Source of the DNA: Metellina segmentata
Taxonomy: Eukaryota; Arthropoda; Arachnida; Araneae; Tetragnathidae
Assembly (NCBI GenBank): GCA_947359465.1
Contig: OX375880.1
Coordinates: 11,168,120-11,232,119 of the forward strand
Length of the DNA stretch: 64,000 nt
Reading direction: 5' to 3'
Shown here piece after piece: positions 20,376 to 32,514 of this stretch. The notes under the pieces were generated by a model. The model worked only from the letters and a program-made list of their open reading frames with translations. It was not told where the DNA came from and made no database searches. The position numbers and the translations under genes are program-made. The number at the start of each line of letters is the position of its first letter. Positions within the stretch are counted from its first letter, which is position 1.

Positions 20376-23335
20376 TTGACTCAGATGTGGGGAGAGTGTT
20401 TTGTGTGAAGTATTCCCATAGAAATTAACGTCCTGCCGAGCGAGGTGGGAGGGAGCGTTGTAATTTCAAAGCTCCCAATCCAAGTTATCAGGCGATGTAA
20501 TTTCTAAGGGAATGAAAAGGTATTTGACTGAGATGTGGGGAGAGTATTTTGTGTGAAGTATTCCCATAGAAATTTAACGTGCTGCCGAGCGAGGTGGGAG
20601 GGATTGTTGTAATTTCAAAGCTCCCAATCCAAGTTCTCAGAAGATGTAATTTTTAAGGAAATGAAAAGGTATTTGACTCAGATGTGGGGAGAGTGTTTTG
20701 TGTGAAGTATTCCCATAGAAATTAACGTGCTGCCGAGCGAGGTGGTAGGGAGCGTTGTAATTTCAAAGCTCCCAATCCAAGTTCTCAGGCGATGTAATTT
20801 CTAAGGGAATGAAAAGGTATTTGACTGAGATGTGGGGAGAGTGTTTTGTGAGAATTATTCCCATATAAATTAACGTGCTGCCGAGCGAGGTGGGAGGGAG
20901 CGTTGTAATTTCAAAGCTCCCAATCCAAGTTCTCAGGCGATGTAATTTCTAAGGGAATGAAAAGGTATTTGACTCAGATGTGGGGAGAGTGTTTTGTGTG
21001 AAGTATTCCCATAGAAATTAACGTCCTGCCGAGCGAGGTGGGAGGGAGCGTTGTAATTTCAAAGCTCCCAATCCAACTTCTCAGGCGATGTAATTTCTAA
21101 GGGAATTAAAAGGTATTTGACGTAGATGTGGGGAGAGTGTTTGGGTGAAGTATTCCCATAGAAATTAACGTGCGGCCGAGCGAGGTGGGAGGGAGCGTTG
21201 TAATTTCAAAGCACCCAATCCAACTTCTCAGGCGATGTAATTTCTAAGGGAATGAAAAGGTATTTGACTGAGATGTGGGGAGAGTGTTTTGTGTGAAGTA
21301 TTCCCATAGAAATTAACGAGCTGCCGAGCGAGGTGGGAGGGAGCGTTGTAATTTCAAAGCTCCCAATCCAAGTTCTCAGGCGATGTAATTTCTAAGGGAA
21401 TGAAAAGGTATTTGACAGAGATGTGGGGAGAGTGTTTTGTGAGAATTATTCCCATAGAAATTAACGTGCTGCCGAGCAAGGTGCTAGGGAGCGTTGTAAT
21501 TTCAAAGCTCCCAATCCAAGTTCTCAGGCGATGTAATTTCTAAGGGAATGAAAAGGTATTTGACTGAGATGTGGGGAGAGTGTTTTGTGTGAAGTATTCC
21601 CATAGAAATTAACGTGCTGCCGAGCAAGGTGCTAGGGAGCGTTGTAATTTCAAAGCACCCAATCCAAGTTCTCAGGCGATCTAATTTCTAAGGGAATGAA
21701 AAGGTATTTGACTGAGATGTGGGGAGAGTGTTTTGTGTGAAGTATTCCCATAGAAATTAACGTCCTGCCGAGCGAGGTGGGAGGGAGCGTTGTAATTTCA
21801 AAGCTCCCAATCCAAGTTATCAGGCGATGTAATTTCTAAGGGAATGAAAAGGTATTTGACTCAGATGTGGGGAGAGTGTTTTGTGTGAAGTATTCCCATA
21901 GAAATTAGCGTGCTGCCGAGCGAGGTGGTAGGGAGCGTTGTAATTTCAAAGCTCCCAATCCAAGTTCTCAGGCGATGTAATTTCTAAGGGAATGAAAAGG
22001 TATTTGACTGAGATGTGGGGAGAGTGTTTTGTGAGAAGTATTCCCATAGAAATTAACGTGCTGCCGAGCGAGGTGGTAGGGAGCGTTGTAATTTCAAAGC
22101 TCCCAATCCAAGTTCTCAGGCGATGTAATTTCTAAGGGAATGAAAAGGTATTTGACTGAGATGTGGGGAGAGTGTTTTGTGAGAATTATTCCCATATAAA
22201 TTAACGTGCTGCCGAGCGAGGTGGGAGGGAGCGTTGTAATTTCAAAGCTCCCAATCCAAGTTCTCAGGCGATGTAATTTCTAAGGGAATGAAAAGGTATT
22301 TGACTCAGATGTGGGGAGAGTGTTTTGTGTGAAGTATTTCAATAGAAATTAACGTCCTGCCGAGCGAGGTGGGAGGGAGCGTTGTAATTTCAAAGCTCCC
22401 AATCCAACTTCTCAGGCGATGTAATTTCTAAGGGAATTAAAAGGTATTTGACGTAGATGTGGGGAGAGTGTTTGGGTGAAGTATTCCCATAGAAATTAAC
22501 GTGCGGCCGAGCGAGGTGGGAGGGAGCGTTGTAATTTCAAAGCTCCCAATCCAAGTTCTCAGGCGATGTAATTTCTAAGGGAATGAAAAGGTATTTGACT
22601 GAGATGTGGGGAGATTGTTTTGTGTGAAGTATTCTCATAGAAATTTAACGTGCTGCCGAGCGAGGTGGGAGGGATTGTTGTAATTTCAAAGCTCCCAATC
22701 CAAGTTCTCAGGCGATGTAATTTCTAAGGAAATGAAAAGGTATTTGACTCAGATGTGGGGAGAGTGTTTTGTGTGAAGTATTCCCATAGAAATTAACGTG
22801 CTGCCGAGCGAGGTGGGAGGGAGCGTTGTAATTTCAAAGCTCCCAATCCAAGTTCTCAGGCGATGTAATTTCTAAGGGAATGAAAAGGTATTTGACTGAG
22901 ATGTGGGGAGAGTGTTTTGTGTGAAGTATTCCCATAGAAATTAACGTGCTGCCGAGCAAGGTGCTAGGGAGCGTTGTAATTTCAAAGCACCCAATCCAAG
23001 TTCTCAGGCGATCTAATTTCTAAGGGAATGAAAAGGTATTTGACTGAGATGTGGGGAGAGTGTTTTGTGTGAAGTATTCCCATAGAAATTAACGTGCTGC
23101 CGAGCGAGGTGGGAGGAAGCGTTGTAATTTCAAAGCTCCCAATCCAAGTTCTCAGGCGATGTAATTTCTAAGGGAATGAAAAGGTATTTGACTGAGATGT
23201 GGGGAGAGTGTTTTGTGTGAAGTATTCCCATAGAAATAAACGTGCTGCCGAGCGAAATGGGAGGGAGCGTTGTAATTTCAAAGCTCCCAATCCAAGTTCT
23301 CAGGCGATGTAATTTCTAAGGGAATGAAAAGGTAT
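20376..23335. repeat. Shuffled higher-order-repeat subarray
   Basis: This stretch is satellite only. It introduces the types that make up the right-hand higher-order repeat: CGTCCTGCC with AAGTTATCAGG (20,483 and 21,815, exactly 9 monomers apart), GAGAGTATTTTG, GTAATTTTTAAGG, GAGAATTATTCCCATATAA, and the TTGACGTAG/GTGTTTGGGTG/CGTGCGGCC monomer. A hybrid start GTGAGAAGTATTCCC at about 22,030 combines GTGAGAATTATT and GTGTGAAGTATT types, which marks an exchange point. Confidence 0.75.
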
Positions 23336-24760
23336 TTGACTGAGATGTGGGGAGAGTGTTTTGTGTGAAGTATTCCCATAGAAATTAACGTGCTGCCGAG
23401 CAAGGTGCTAGGGAGCGTTGTAATTTCAAAGCACCCAATCCAAGTTCTCAGGCGATCTAATTTCTAAGGGAATGAAAAGGTATTTGATTGAGATGTGGGG
23501 AGAGTGTTTTGTGTGAAGTATTCCCATAGAAATTAACGTGCTGCCGAGCGAGGTGGGAGGAAGCGTTGTAATTTCAAAGCTCCCAATCCAAGTTCTCAGG
23601 CGATGTAATTTCTAAGGGAATGAAAAGGTATTTGACTGAGATGTGGGGAGAGTGTTTTGTGTGAAGTATTCCCATAGAAATAAACGTGCTGCCGAGCGAA
23701 ATGGGAGGGAGCGTTGTAATTTCAAAGCTCCCAATCCAAGTTCTCAGGCGATGTAATTTCTAAGGGAATGAAAAGGTATTTGACTGAGATGTGGGGAGAG
23801 TGTTTTGTGTGAAGTATTCCCATAGAAATTAACGTGCTGCCGAGCGAGGTGGAAGGAAGCGTTGTAATTTCAAAGCACCCAATCCAAGTTCTCAGGCGAT
23901 CTAATTTCTAAGGGAATGAAAAGGTATTTGACTGAGATGTGAGGAGAGTGTTTTGTGTGAAGTATTCCCATAGAAATTAACGTGCTGCCGAGCGAAATGG
24001 GAGGGAGCGTTGTAATTTCAAAGCTCCCAATCCAAGTTCTCAGGCGATGTAATTTCTAAGGGAATGAAAAGGTATTTGACTGAGATGTGGGGAGAGTGTT
24101 TTGTGTGAAGTATTCCCATAGAAATTAACGTGCTGCCGAGCGAGGTGGGAGTTAGCGTTGTAATTTCAAAGCTCCCAATCCAAGTTCTCAGGCGATGTAA
24201 TTTCTAAGGGAATGAAAAGGTATTTGACTCAGATGTGGGGAGAGTGTTTTGTGTGAAGTATTCCCATAGAAATTAACGTCCTGCCGAGCGAGGTGGGAGG
24301 GAGCGTTGTAATTTCAAAGCTCCCAATCCAAGTTATCAGGCGATGTAATTTCTAAGGGAATGAAAAGGTATTTGACTGAGATGTGGGGAGAGTATTTTGT
24401 GTGAAGTATTCCCATAGAAATTTAACGTGCTGCCGAGCGAGGTGGGAGGGATTGTTGTAATTTCAAAGCTCCCAATCCAAGTTCTCAGAAGATGTAATTT
24501 TTAAGGAAATGAAAAGGTATTTGACTCAGATGTGGGGAGAGTGTTTTGTGTGAAGTATTCCCATAGAAATTAACGTGCTGCCGAGCGAGGTGGTAGGGAG
24601 CGTTGTAATTTCAAAGCTCCCAATCCAAGTTCTCAGGCGATGTAATTTCTAAGGGAATGAAAAGGTATTTGACTGAGATGTGGGGAGAGTGTTTTGTGAG
24701 AATTATTCCCATATAAATTAACGTGCTGCCGAGCGAGGTGGGAGGGAGCGTTGTAATTTC
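23336..24760. repeat. ~10-monomer block, copy A (offset 2,073 bp)
   Basis: The order of types is GGTGCTAGGG, GGGAGGAAGC, AAATAAACG/GCGAAATGGG, GGAAGGAAGC with AGCACCC, GAGGAGAG/GCGAAATGGG, GGGAGTTAGC, CGTCCTGCC/GTTATCAGG (24,331), GAGAGTATTTTG, GGTGGTAGGG, and CCCATATAA. It is repeated in the same order at 25,409-26,833 (14 monomers later, plus 1 bp). The intervening monomers include extra GGTGCTAGGG, GGGAGGAAGC and AAATAAACG copies. Confidence 0.8.
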
Positions 24761-25408
24761 AAAGCACCCAATCCAAGTTCTCAGGCGATCTAATTTCTAA
24801 GGGAATGAAAAGGTATTTGACTGAGATGTGGGGAGAGTGTTTTGTGTGAAGTATTCCCATAGAAATTAACGTGCTGCCGAGCAAGGTGCTAGGGAGCGTT
24901 GTAATTTCAAAGCACCCAATCCAAGTTCTCAGGCGATCTAATTTCTAAGGGAATGAAAAGGTATTTGACTGAGATGTGGGGAGAGTGTTTTGTGTGAAGT
25001 ATTCCCATAGAAATTAACGTGCTGCCGAGCGAGGTGGGAGGAAGCGTTGTAATTTCAAAGCTCCCAATCCAAGTTCTCAGGCGATGTAATTTCTAAGGGA
25101 ATGAAAAGGTATTTGACTGAGATGTGGGGAGAGTGTTTTGTGTGAAGTATTCCCATAGAAATAAACGTGCTGCCGAGCGAAATGGGAGGGAGCGTTGTAA
25201 TTTCAAAGCTCCCAATCCAAGTTCTCAGGCGATGTAATTTCTAAGGGAATGAAAAGGTATTTGACTGAGATGTGGGGAGAGTGTTTTGTGTGAAGTATTC
25301 CCATAGAAATTAACGTGCTGCCGAGCGAGGTGGTAGGGAGCGTTGTAATTTCAAAGCTCCCAATCCAAGTTCTCAGGCGATGTAATTTCTAAGGGAATGA
25401 AAAGGTAT

Positions 25409-26833
25409 TTGACTGAGATGTGGGGAGAGTGTTTTGTGTGAAGTATTCCCATAGAAATTAACGTGCTGCCGAACAAGGTGCTAGGGAGCGTTGTAATTTC
25501 AAAGCACCCAATCCAAGTTCTCAGGCGATCTAATTTCTAAGGGAATGAAAAGGTATTTGACTGAGATGTGGGGAGAGTGTTTTGTGTGAAGTATTCCCAT
25601 AGAAATTAACGTGCTGCCGAGCGAGGTGGGAGGAAGCGTTGTAATTTCAAAGCTCCCAATCCAAGTTCTCAGGCGATGTAATTTCTAAGGGAATGAAAAG
25701 GTATTTGACTGAGATGTGGGGAGAGTGTTTTGTGTGAAGTATTCCCATAGAAATAAACGTGCTGCCGAGCGAAATGGGAGGGAGCGTTGTAATTTCAAAG
25801 CTCCCAATCCAAGTTCTCAGGCGATGTAATTTCTAAGGGAATGAAAAGGTATTTGACTGAGATGTGGGGAGAGTGTTTTGTGTGAAGTATTCCCATAGAA
25901 ATTAACGTGCTGCCGAGCGAGGTGGGAGGAAGCGTTGTAATTTCAAAGCACCCAATCCAAGTTCTCAGGCGATCTAATTTCTAAGGGAATGAAAAGGTAT
26001 TTGACTGAGATGTGAGGAGAGTGTTTTGTGTGAAGTTCTCCCATAGAAATTAACGTGCTGCCGAGCGAAATGGGAGGGAGCGTTGTAATTTCAAAGCTCC
26101 CAATCCAAGTTCTCAGGCGATGTAATTTCTAAGGGAATGAAAAGGTATTTGACTGAGATGTGGGGAGAGTGTTTTGTGTGAAGTATTCCCATAGAAATTA
26201 ACGTGCTGCCGAGCGAGGTGGGAGTTAGCGTTGTAATTTCAAAGCTCCCAATCCAAGTTCTCAGGCGATGTAATTTCTAAGGGAATGAAAAGGTATTTGA
26301 CTCAGATGTGGGGAGAGTGTTTTGTGTGAAGTATTCCCATAGAAATTAACGTCCTGCCGAGCGAGGTGGGAGGGAGCGTTGTAATTTCAAAGCTCCCAAT
26401 CCAAGTTATCAGGCGATGTAATTTCTAAGGGAATGAAAAGGTATTTGACTGAGATGTGGGGAGAGTATTTTGTGTGAAGTATTCCCATAGAAATTTAACG
26501 TGCTGCCGAGCGAGGTGGGAGGGATTGTTGTAATTTCAAAGCTCCCAATCCAAGTTCTCAGAAGATGTAATTTTTAAGGAAATGAAAAGGTATTTGACTC
26601 AGATGTGGGGAGAGTGTTTTGTGTGAAGTATTCCCATAGAAATTAACGTGCTGCCGAGCGAGGTGGTAGGGAGCGTTGTAATTTCAAAGCTCCCAATCCA
26701 AGTTCTCAGGCGATGTAATTTCTAAGGGAATGAAAAGGTATTTGACTGAGATGTGGGGAGAGTGTTTTGTGAGAATTATTCCCATATAAATTAACGTGCT
26801 GCCGAGCGAGGTGGGAGGGAGCGTTGTAATTTC
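25409..26833. repeat. ~10-monomer block, copy B (offset 2,073 bp)
   Basis: This is the second copy of 23,336-24,760. Private changes include GAACAAGGTGC at about 25,470 (GAGCAAGG in copy A) and GAAGTTCTCCC at 26,035 (GAAGTATTCCC in copy A). Its right part overlaps the block that was copied again to 34.7 kb. Confidence 0.8.
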
Positions 26834-28073
26834 AAAGCTCCCAATCCAAGTTCTCAGGCGATGTAATTTCTAAGGGAATGAAAAGGTATTTGACTCAGAT
26901 GTGGGGAGAGTGTTTTGTGTGAAGTATTCCCATAGAAATTAACGTCCTGCCGAGCGAGGTGGGAGGGAGCGGTGTAATTTCAAAGCTCCCAATCCAACTT
27001 CTCAGGCGATGTAATTTCTAAGGGAATTAAAAGGTATTTGACGTAGATGTGGGGAGAGTGTTTGGGTGAAGTATTCCCATAGAAATTAACGTGCGGCCGA
27101 GCGAGGTGGGAGGGAGCGTTGTAATTTCAAAGCACCCAATCCAACTTCTCAGGCGATGTAATTTCTAAGGGAATGAAAAGGTATTTGACTGAGATGTGGG
27201 GAGAGTGTTTTGTGTGAAGTATTCCCATAGAAATTAACGAGCTGCCGAGCGAGGTGGGAGGGAGCGTTGTAATTTCAAAGCTCCCAATCCAAGTTCTCAG
27301 GCGATGTAATTTCTAAGGGAATGAAAAGGTATTTGACTGAGATGTGGGGAGATTGTTTTGTGTGAAGTATTCTCATAGAAATTTAACGTGCTGCCGAGCG
27401 AGGTGGGAGGGATTGTTGTAATTTCAAAGCTCCCAATCCAAGTTCTCAGAAGATGTAATTTCTAAGGAAATGAAAAGGTATTTGACTCAGATGTGGGGAG
27501 AGTGTTTTGTGTGAAGTATACCCATAGAAATTAACGTGCTGCCGAGCGAGGTGGGAGGGAGCGTTGTAATTTCAAAGCTCCCAATCCAAGTTCTCAGGCG
27601 ATGTAATTTCTAAGGGAATGAAAAGGTATTTGACAGAGATGTGGGGAGAGTGTTTTGTGAGAATTATTCCCATAGAAATTAACGTGCTGCCGAGCAAGGT
27701 GGTAGGGAGCGTTGTAATTTCAAAGCTCCCAATCCAAGTTCTCAGGCGATGTAATTTCTAAGGGAATGAAAAGGTATTTGACTGAGATGTGGGGAGAGTG
27801 TTTTGTGTGAAGTATTCCCATAGAAATTAACGTGCTGCCGAGCAAGGTGCTAGGGAGCGTTGTAATTTCAAAGCACCCAATCCAAGTTCTCAGGCGATCT
27901 AATTTCTAAGGGAATGAAAAGGTATTTGACTGAGATGTGGGGAGAGTGTTTTGTGTGAAGTATTCCCATAGAAATTAACGTGCTGCCGAGCGAGATGGGA
28001 GGAAGCGTTGTAATTTCAAAGCTCCCAATCCAAGTTCTCAGGCGATGTAATTTCTAAGGGAAAGAAAGGGTAT
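26297..28073. repeat. 12-monomer block (1,777 bp), source or copy of 34,737-36,513
   Basis: The block runs from a CGTCCTGCC/GTTATCAGG monomer through GAGAGTATTTTG, GGTGGTAGGG, CCCATATAA, CGTCCTGCC/AACTTCTC, TTGACGTAG/GTTTGGGTG, CGAGCTGCC, GATTGTTTTG, a type with the rare GAAGTATACCC (27,516), GACAGAGATG/GAGAATTATT, GGTGCTAGGG, and GCGAGATGGG with GGGAAAGAAA. All of these recur exactly 8,440 bp to the right. I see about half a dozen differences, for example GCGGTGTAATT at 26,969 against GCGTTGTAATT. Confidence 0.85.
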
Positions 28074-28221
28074 TTGACTGAGATGTGGGGAGAGTGTTTT
28101 GTGTGAAGTATTCCCATAGAAATTAACGTCCTGCCGAGCGAGGTGGGAGGGAGCGTTGTAATTTCAAAGCTCCCAATCCAAGTTATCAGGCGATGTAATT
28201 TCTAAGGGAATGAAAAGGTAT

Positions 28222-28812
28222 TTGACTCAGATGTGGGGAGAGTGTTTTGTGTGAAGTATTCCCATAGAAATTAACGTGCTGCCGAGCGAGGTGGTAGGGA
28301 GCGTTGTAATTTCAAAGCTCCCAATCCAAGTTCTCAGGCGATGTAATTTCTAAGGGAATGAAAAGGTATTTGACTGAGATGTGGGGAGAGTGTTTTGTGA
28401 GAATTATTCCCATATAAATTAACGTGCTGCCGAGCGAGGTGGGAGGGAGCGTTGTAATTTCAAAGCTCCCAATCCAAGTTCTCAGGCGATGTAATTTCTA
28501 AGGGAATGAAAAGGTATTTGACTCAGATGTGGGGAGAGTGTTTTGTGTGAAGTATTCCCATAGAAATTAACGTCCTGCCGAGCGAGGTGGGAGGGAGCGT
28601 TGTAATTTCAAAGCTCCCAATCCAACTTCTCAGGCGATGTAATTTCTAAGGGAATTAAAAGGTATTTGACGTAGATGTGGGGAGAGTGTTTGGGTGAAGT
28701 ATTCCCATAGAAATTAACGTGCGGCCGAGCGAGGTGGGAGGGAGCGTTGTAATTTCAAAGCTCCCAATCCAAGTTATCAGGCGATGTAATTTCTAAGGGA
28801 ATGAAAAGGTAT
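28222..28812. repeat. 4-monomer tandem duplication, copy A (591 bp)
   Basis: The order is GGTGGTAGGG; CCCATATAA; CGTCCTGCC/AACTTCTC/GAATTAAAAGG; TTGACGTAG/GTTTGGGTG/CGTGCGGCC with GTTATCAGG. The last monomer combines the CGTGCGGCC left half with the GTTATCAGG right half of another type, so it is a hybrid. The same four-step path starts again at 28,813. Confidence 0.8.
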
Positions 28813-29256
28813 TTGACTCAGATGTGGGGAGAGTGTTTTGTGTGAAGTATTCCCATAGAAATTAACGTGCTGCCGAGCGAGGTGGTAGGGAGCGTTGTAA
28901 TTTCAAAGCTCCCAATCCAAGTTCTCAGGCGATGTAATTTCTAAGGGAATGAAAAGGTATTTGACTGAGATGTGGGGAGAGTGTTTTGTGAGAATTATTC
29001 CCATATAAATTAACGTGCTGCCGAGCGAGGTGGGAGGGAGCGTTGTAATTTCAAAGCTCCCAATCCAAGTTCTCAGGCGATGTAATTTCTAAGGGAATGA
29101 AAAGGTATTTGACTCAGATGTGGGGAGAGTGTTTTGTGTGAAGTATTCCCATAGAAATTAACGTCCTGCCGAGCGAGGTGGGAGGGAGCGTTGTAATTTC
29201 AAAGCTCCCAATCCAACTTCTCAGGCGATGTAATTTCTAAGGGAATGAAAAGGTAT
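28813..29256. repeat. 4-monomer tandem duplication, copy B (3 monomers retained)
   Basis: This repeats the first three monomers of 28,222-28,812 at an offset of 591 bp and then switches to the CGAGCTGCC type. The third monomer ends AAGGGAATGAAAAGG rather than GAATTAAAAGG, which places the switch point in its last 20 bases. Confidence 0.8.
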
Positions 29257-31327
29257 TTGACTGAGATGTGGGGAGAGTGTTTTGTGTGAAGTATTCCCAT
29301 AGAAATTAACGAGCTGCCGAGCGAGGTGGGAGGGAGCGTTGTAATTTCAAAGCTCCCAATCCAAGTTCTCAGGCGATGTAATTTCTAAGGGAATGAAAAG
29401 GTATTTGACTGAGATGTGGGGAGATTGTTTTGTGTGAAGTATTCTCATAGAAATTTAACGTGCTGCCGAGCGAGGTGGGAGGGATTGTTGTAATTTCAAA
29501 GCTCCCAATCCAAGTTCTCAGGCGATGTAATTTCTAAGGAAATGAAAAGGTATTTGACTCAGATGTGGGGAGAGTGTTTTGTGTGAAGTATTCCCATAGA
29601 AATTAACGTGCTGCCGAGCGAGGTGGGAGGGAGCGTTGTAATTTCAAAGCTCCCAATCCAAGTTCTCAGGCGATGTAATTTCTAAGGGAATGAAAAGGTA
29701 TTTGACTGAGATGTGGGGAGAGTGTTTTGTGAGAATTATTCCCATAGAAATTAACGTGCTGCCGACCCAGGTGGTAGGGAGCGTTGTAATTTCAAAGCTC
29801 CCAATCCAAGTTCTCAGGCGATGTAATTTCTAAGGGAATGAAAAGGTATTTGACTGAGATGTGGGGAGAGTGTTTTGTGTGAAGTATTCCCATAGAAATT
29901 AACGTGCTGCCGAGCAAGGTGCTAGGGAGCGTTGTAATTTCAAAGCACCCAATCCAAGTTCTCAGGCGATCTAATTTCTAAGGGAATGAAAAGGTATTTG
30001 ACTGAGATGTGGGGAGAGTGTTTTGTGTGAAGTATTCCCATAGAAATTAACGTGCTGCCGAGCGAGGTGGGAGGAAGCGTTGTAATTTCAAAGCTCCCAA
30101 TCCAAGTTCTCAGGCGATGTAATTTCTAAGGGAATGAAAAGGTATTTGACTGAGATGTGGGGAGAGTGTTTTGTGTGAAGTATTCCCATAGAAATAAACG
30201 TGCTGCCGAGCGAAATGGGAGGGAGCGTTGTAATTTCAAAGCTCCCAATCCAAGTTCTCAGGCGATGTAATTTCTAAGGGAATGAAAAGGTATTTGACTG
30301 AGATGTGGGGAGAGTGTTTTGTGAGAATTATTCCCATATAAATTAACGTGCTGCCGAGCGAGGTGGGAGGGAGCGTTGTAATTTCAAAGCTCCCAATCCA
30401 AGTTCTCAGGCGATGTAATTTCTAAGGGAATGAAAAGGTATTTGACTCAGATGTGGGGAGAGTGTTTTGTGTGAAGTATTCCCATAGAAATTAACGTCCT
30501 GCCGAGCGAGGTGGGAGGGAGCGTTGTAATTTCAAAGCTCCCAATCCAACTTCTCAGGCGATGTAATTTCTAAGGGAATTAAAAGGTATTTGACGTAGAT
30601 GTGGGGAGAGTGTTTGGGTGAAGTATTCCCATAGAAATTAACGTGCGGCCGAGCGAGGTGGGAGGGAGCGTTGTAATTTCAAAGCTCCCAATCCAAGTTA
30701 TCAGGCGATGTAATTTCTAAGGGAATGAAAAGGTATTTGACTCAGATGTGGGGAGAGTGTTTTGTGTGAAGTATTCCCATAGAAATTAACGTGCTGCCGA
30801 GCGAGGTGGTAGGGAGCGTTGTAATTTCAAAGCTCCCAATCCAAGTTCTCAGGCGATGTAATTTCTAAGGGAATGAAAAGGTATTTGACTGAGATGTGGG
30901 GAGAGTGTTTTGTGAGAATTATTCCCATATAAATTAACGTGCTGCCGAGCGAGGTGGGAGGGAGCGTTGTAATTTCAAAGCTCCCAATCCAAGTTCTCAG
31001 GCGATGTAATTTCTAAGGGAATGAAAAGGTATTTGACTCAGATGTGGGGAGAGTGTTTTGTGTGAAGTATTCCCATAGAAATTAACGTCCTGCCGAGCGA
31101 GGTGGGAGGGAGCGTTGTAATTTCAAAGCTCCCAATCCAACTTCTCAGGCGATGTAATTTCTAAGGGAATTAAAAGGTATTTGACGTAGATGTGGGGAGA
31201 GTGTTTGGGTGAAGTATTCCCATAGAAATTAACGTGCGGCCGAGCGAGGTGGGAGGGAGCGTTGTAACTTCAAAGCACCCAATCCAACTTCTCAGGCGAT
31301 GTAATTTCTAAGGGAATGAAAAGGTAT
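29257..31327. repeat. Satellite subarray, reordered higher-order-repeat types
   Basis: This is a satellite-only stretch between two duplicated blocks. It repeats the series CGAGCTGCC, GATTGTTTTG, plain CTCAG type, GAGAATTATT, GGTGCTAGGG, GGGAGGAAGC, AAATAAACG, and then two rounds of the CCCATATAA, CGTCCTGCC and TTGACGTAG series (30,296-31,327). The hybrid CGTGCGGCC/GTTATCAGG monomer of 28.7 kb reappears at about 30,696, 13 monomers (1,924 bp) to the right. A one-off GCCGACCCAGG is at about 29,762. Confidence 0.75.
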
Positions 31328-31772
31328 TTGACTGAGATGTGGGGAGAGTGTTTTGTGTGAAGTATTCCCATAGAAATTAACGAGCTGCCGAGCGAGGTGG
31401 GAGGGAGCGTTGTAATTTCAAAGCTCCCAATCCAAGTTCTCATGCGATGTAATTTCTAAGGGAATGAAAAGGTATTTGACTGAGATGTGGGGAGATTGTT
31501 TTGTGTGAAGTATTCTCATAGAAATTTAACGTGCTGCCGAGCGAGGTGGGAGGGATTGTTGTAATTTCAAAGCTCCCAATCCAAGTTCTCAGGCGATGTA
31601 ATTTCTAAGGAAATGAAAAGGTATTTGACTCAGATGCGGGGAGAGTGTTTTGTGTGAAGTATTCCCATAGAAATTAACGTGCTGCCGAGCGAGGTGGGAG
31701 GGAGCGTTGTAATTTCAAAGCTCCCAATCCATGTTCTCAGGCGATGTAATTTCTAAGGGAATGAAAAGGTAT
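31328..31772. repeat. 3-monomer tandem duplication, copy A (445 bp)
   Basis: The order is a CGAGCTGCC type with the rare CTCATGCGATG (31,439), a GATTGTTTTG/ATTCTCATAG/AAATTTAACG type, and a CTCAGATGCGGGG type with CCATGTTCTC. The trio repeats immediately at 31,773-32,217 with no difference seen, including these private substitutions. Confidence 0.88.
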
Positions 31773-32217
31773 TTGACTGAGATGTGGGGAGAGTGTTTTG
31801 TGTGAAGTATTCCCATAGAAATTAACGAGCTGCCGAGCGAGGTGGGAGGGAGCGTTGTAATTTCAAAGCTCCCAATCCAAGTTCTCATGCGATGTAATTT
31901 CTAAGGGAATGAAAAGGTATTTGACTGAGATGTGGGGAGATTGTTTTGTGTGAAGTATTCTCATAGAAATTTAACGTGCTGCCGAGCGAGGTGGGAGGGA
32001 TTGTTGTAATTTCAAAGCTCCCAATCCAAGTTCTCAGGCGATGTAATTTCTAAGGAAATGAAAAGGTATTTGACTCAGATGCGGGGAGAGTGTTTTGTGT
32101 GAAGTATTCCCATAGAAATTAACGTGCTGCCGAGCGAGGTGGGAGGGAGCGTTGTAATTTCAAAGCTCCCAATCCATGTTCTCAGGCGATGTAATTTCTA
32201 AGGGAATGAAAAGGTAT
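31773..32217. repeat. 3-monomer tandem duplication, copy B (445 bp)
   Basis: This is an apparently perfect repeat of 31,328-31,772. CATGCGATG is at 31,886 and ATGCGGGG at 32,079, both 445 bp from copy A. It is followed by a GAGAATTATTCCCACAG monomer that carries the same CCATGTTCTC change. That change has therefore moved into another type. Confidence 0.88.
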
Positions 32218-32514
32218 TTGACTGAGATGTGGGGAGAGTGTTTTGTGAGAATTATTCCCACAGAAATTAACGTGCTGCCGAGCGAGGTGGGAGGGAGCGT
32301 TGTAATTTCAAAGCTCCCAATCCATGTTCTCAGGCGATCTAATTTCTAAGGGAATGAAAAGGTATTTGACTGAGATGTGGGGAGAGTGTTTTGTGTGAAG
32401 TATTCTCATAGAAATTTAACGTGCTGCCGAGCGAGGTGGGAGGGATTGTTGTAATTTCAAAGCTCCCAATCCAAGTTCTCAGGCGATGTAATTTCTAAGG
32501 AAATGAAAAGGTAT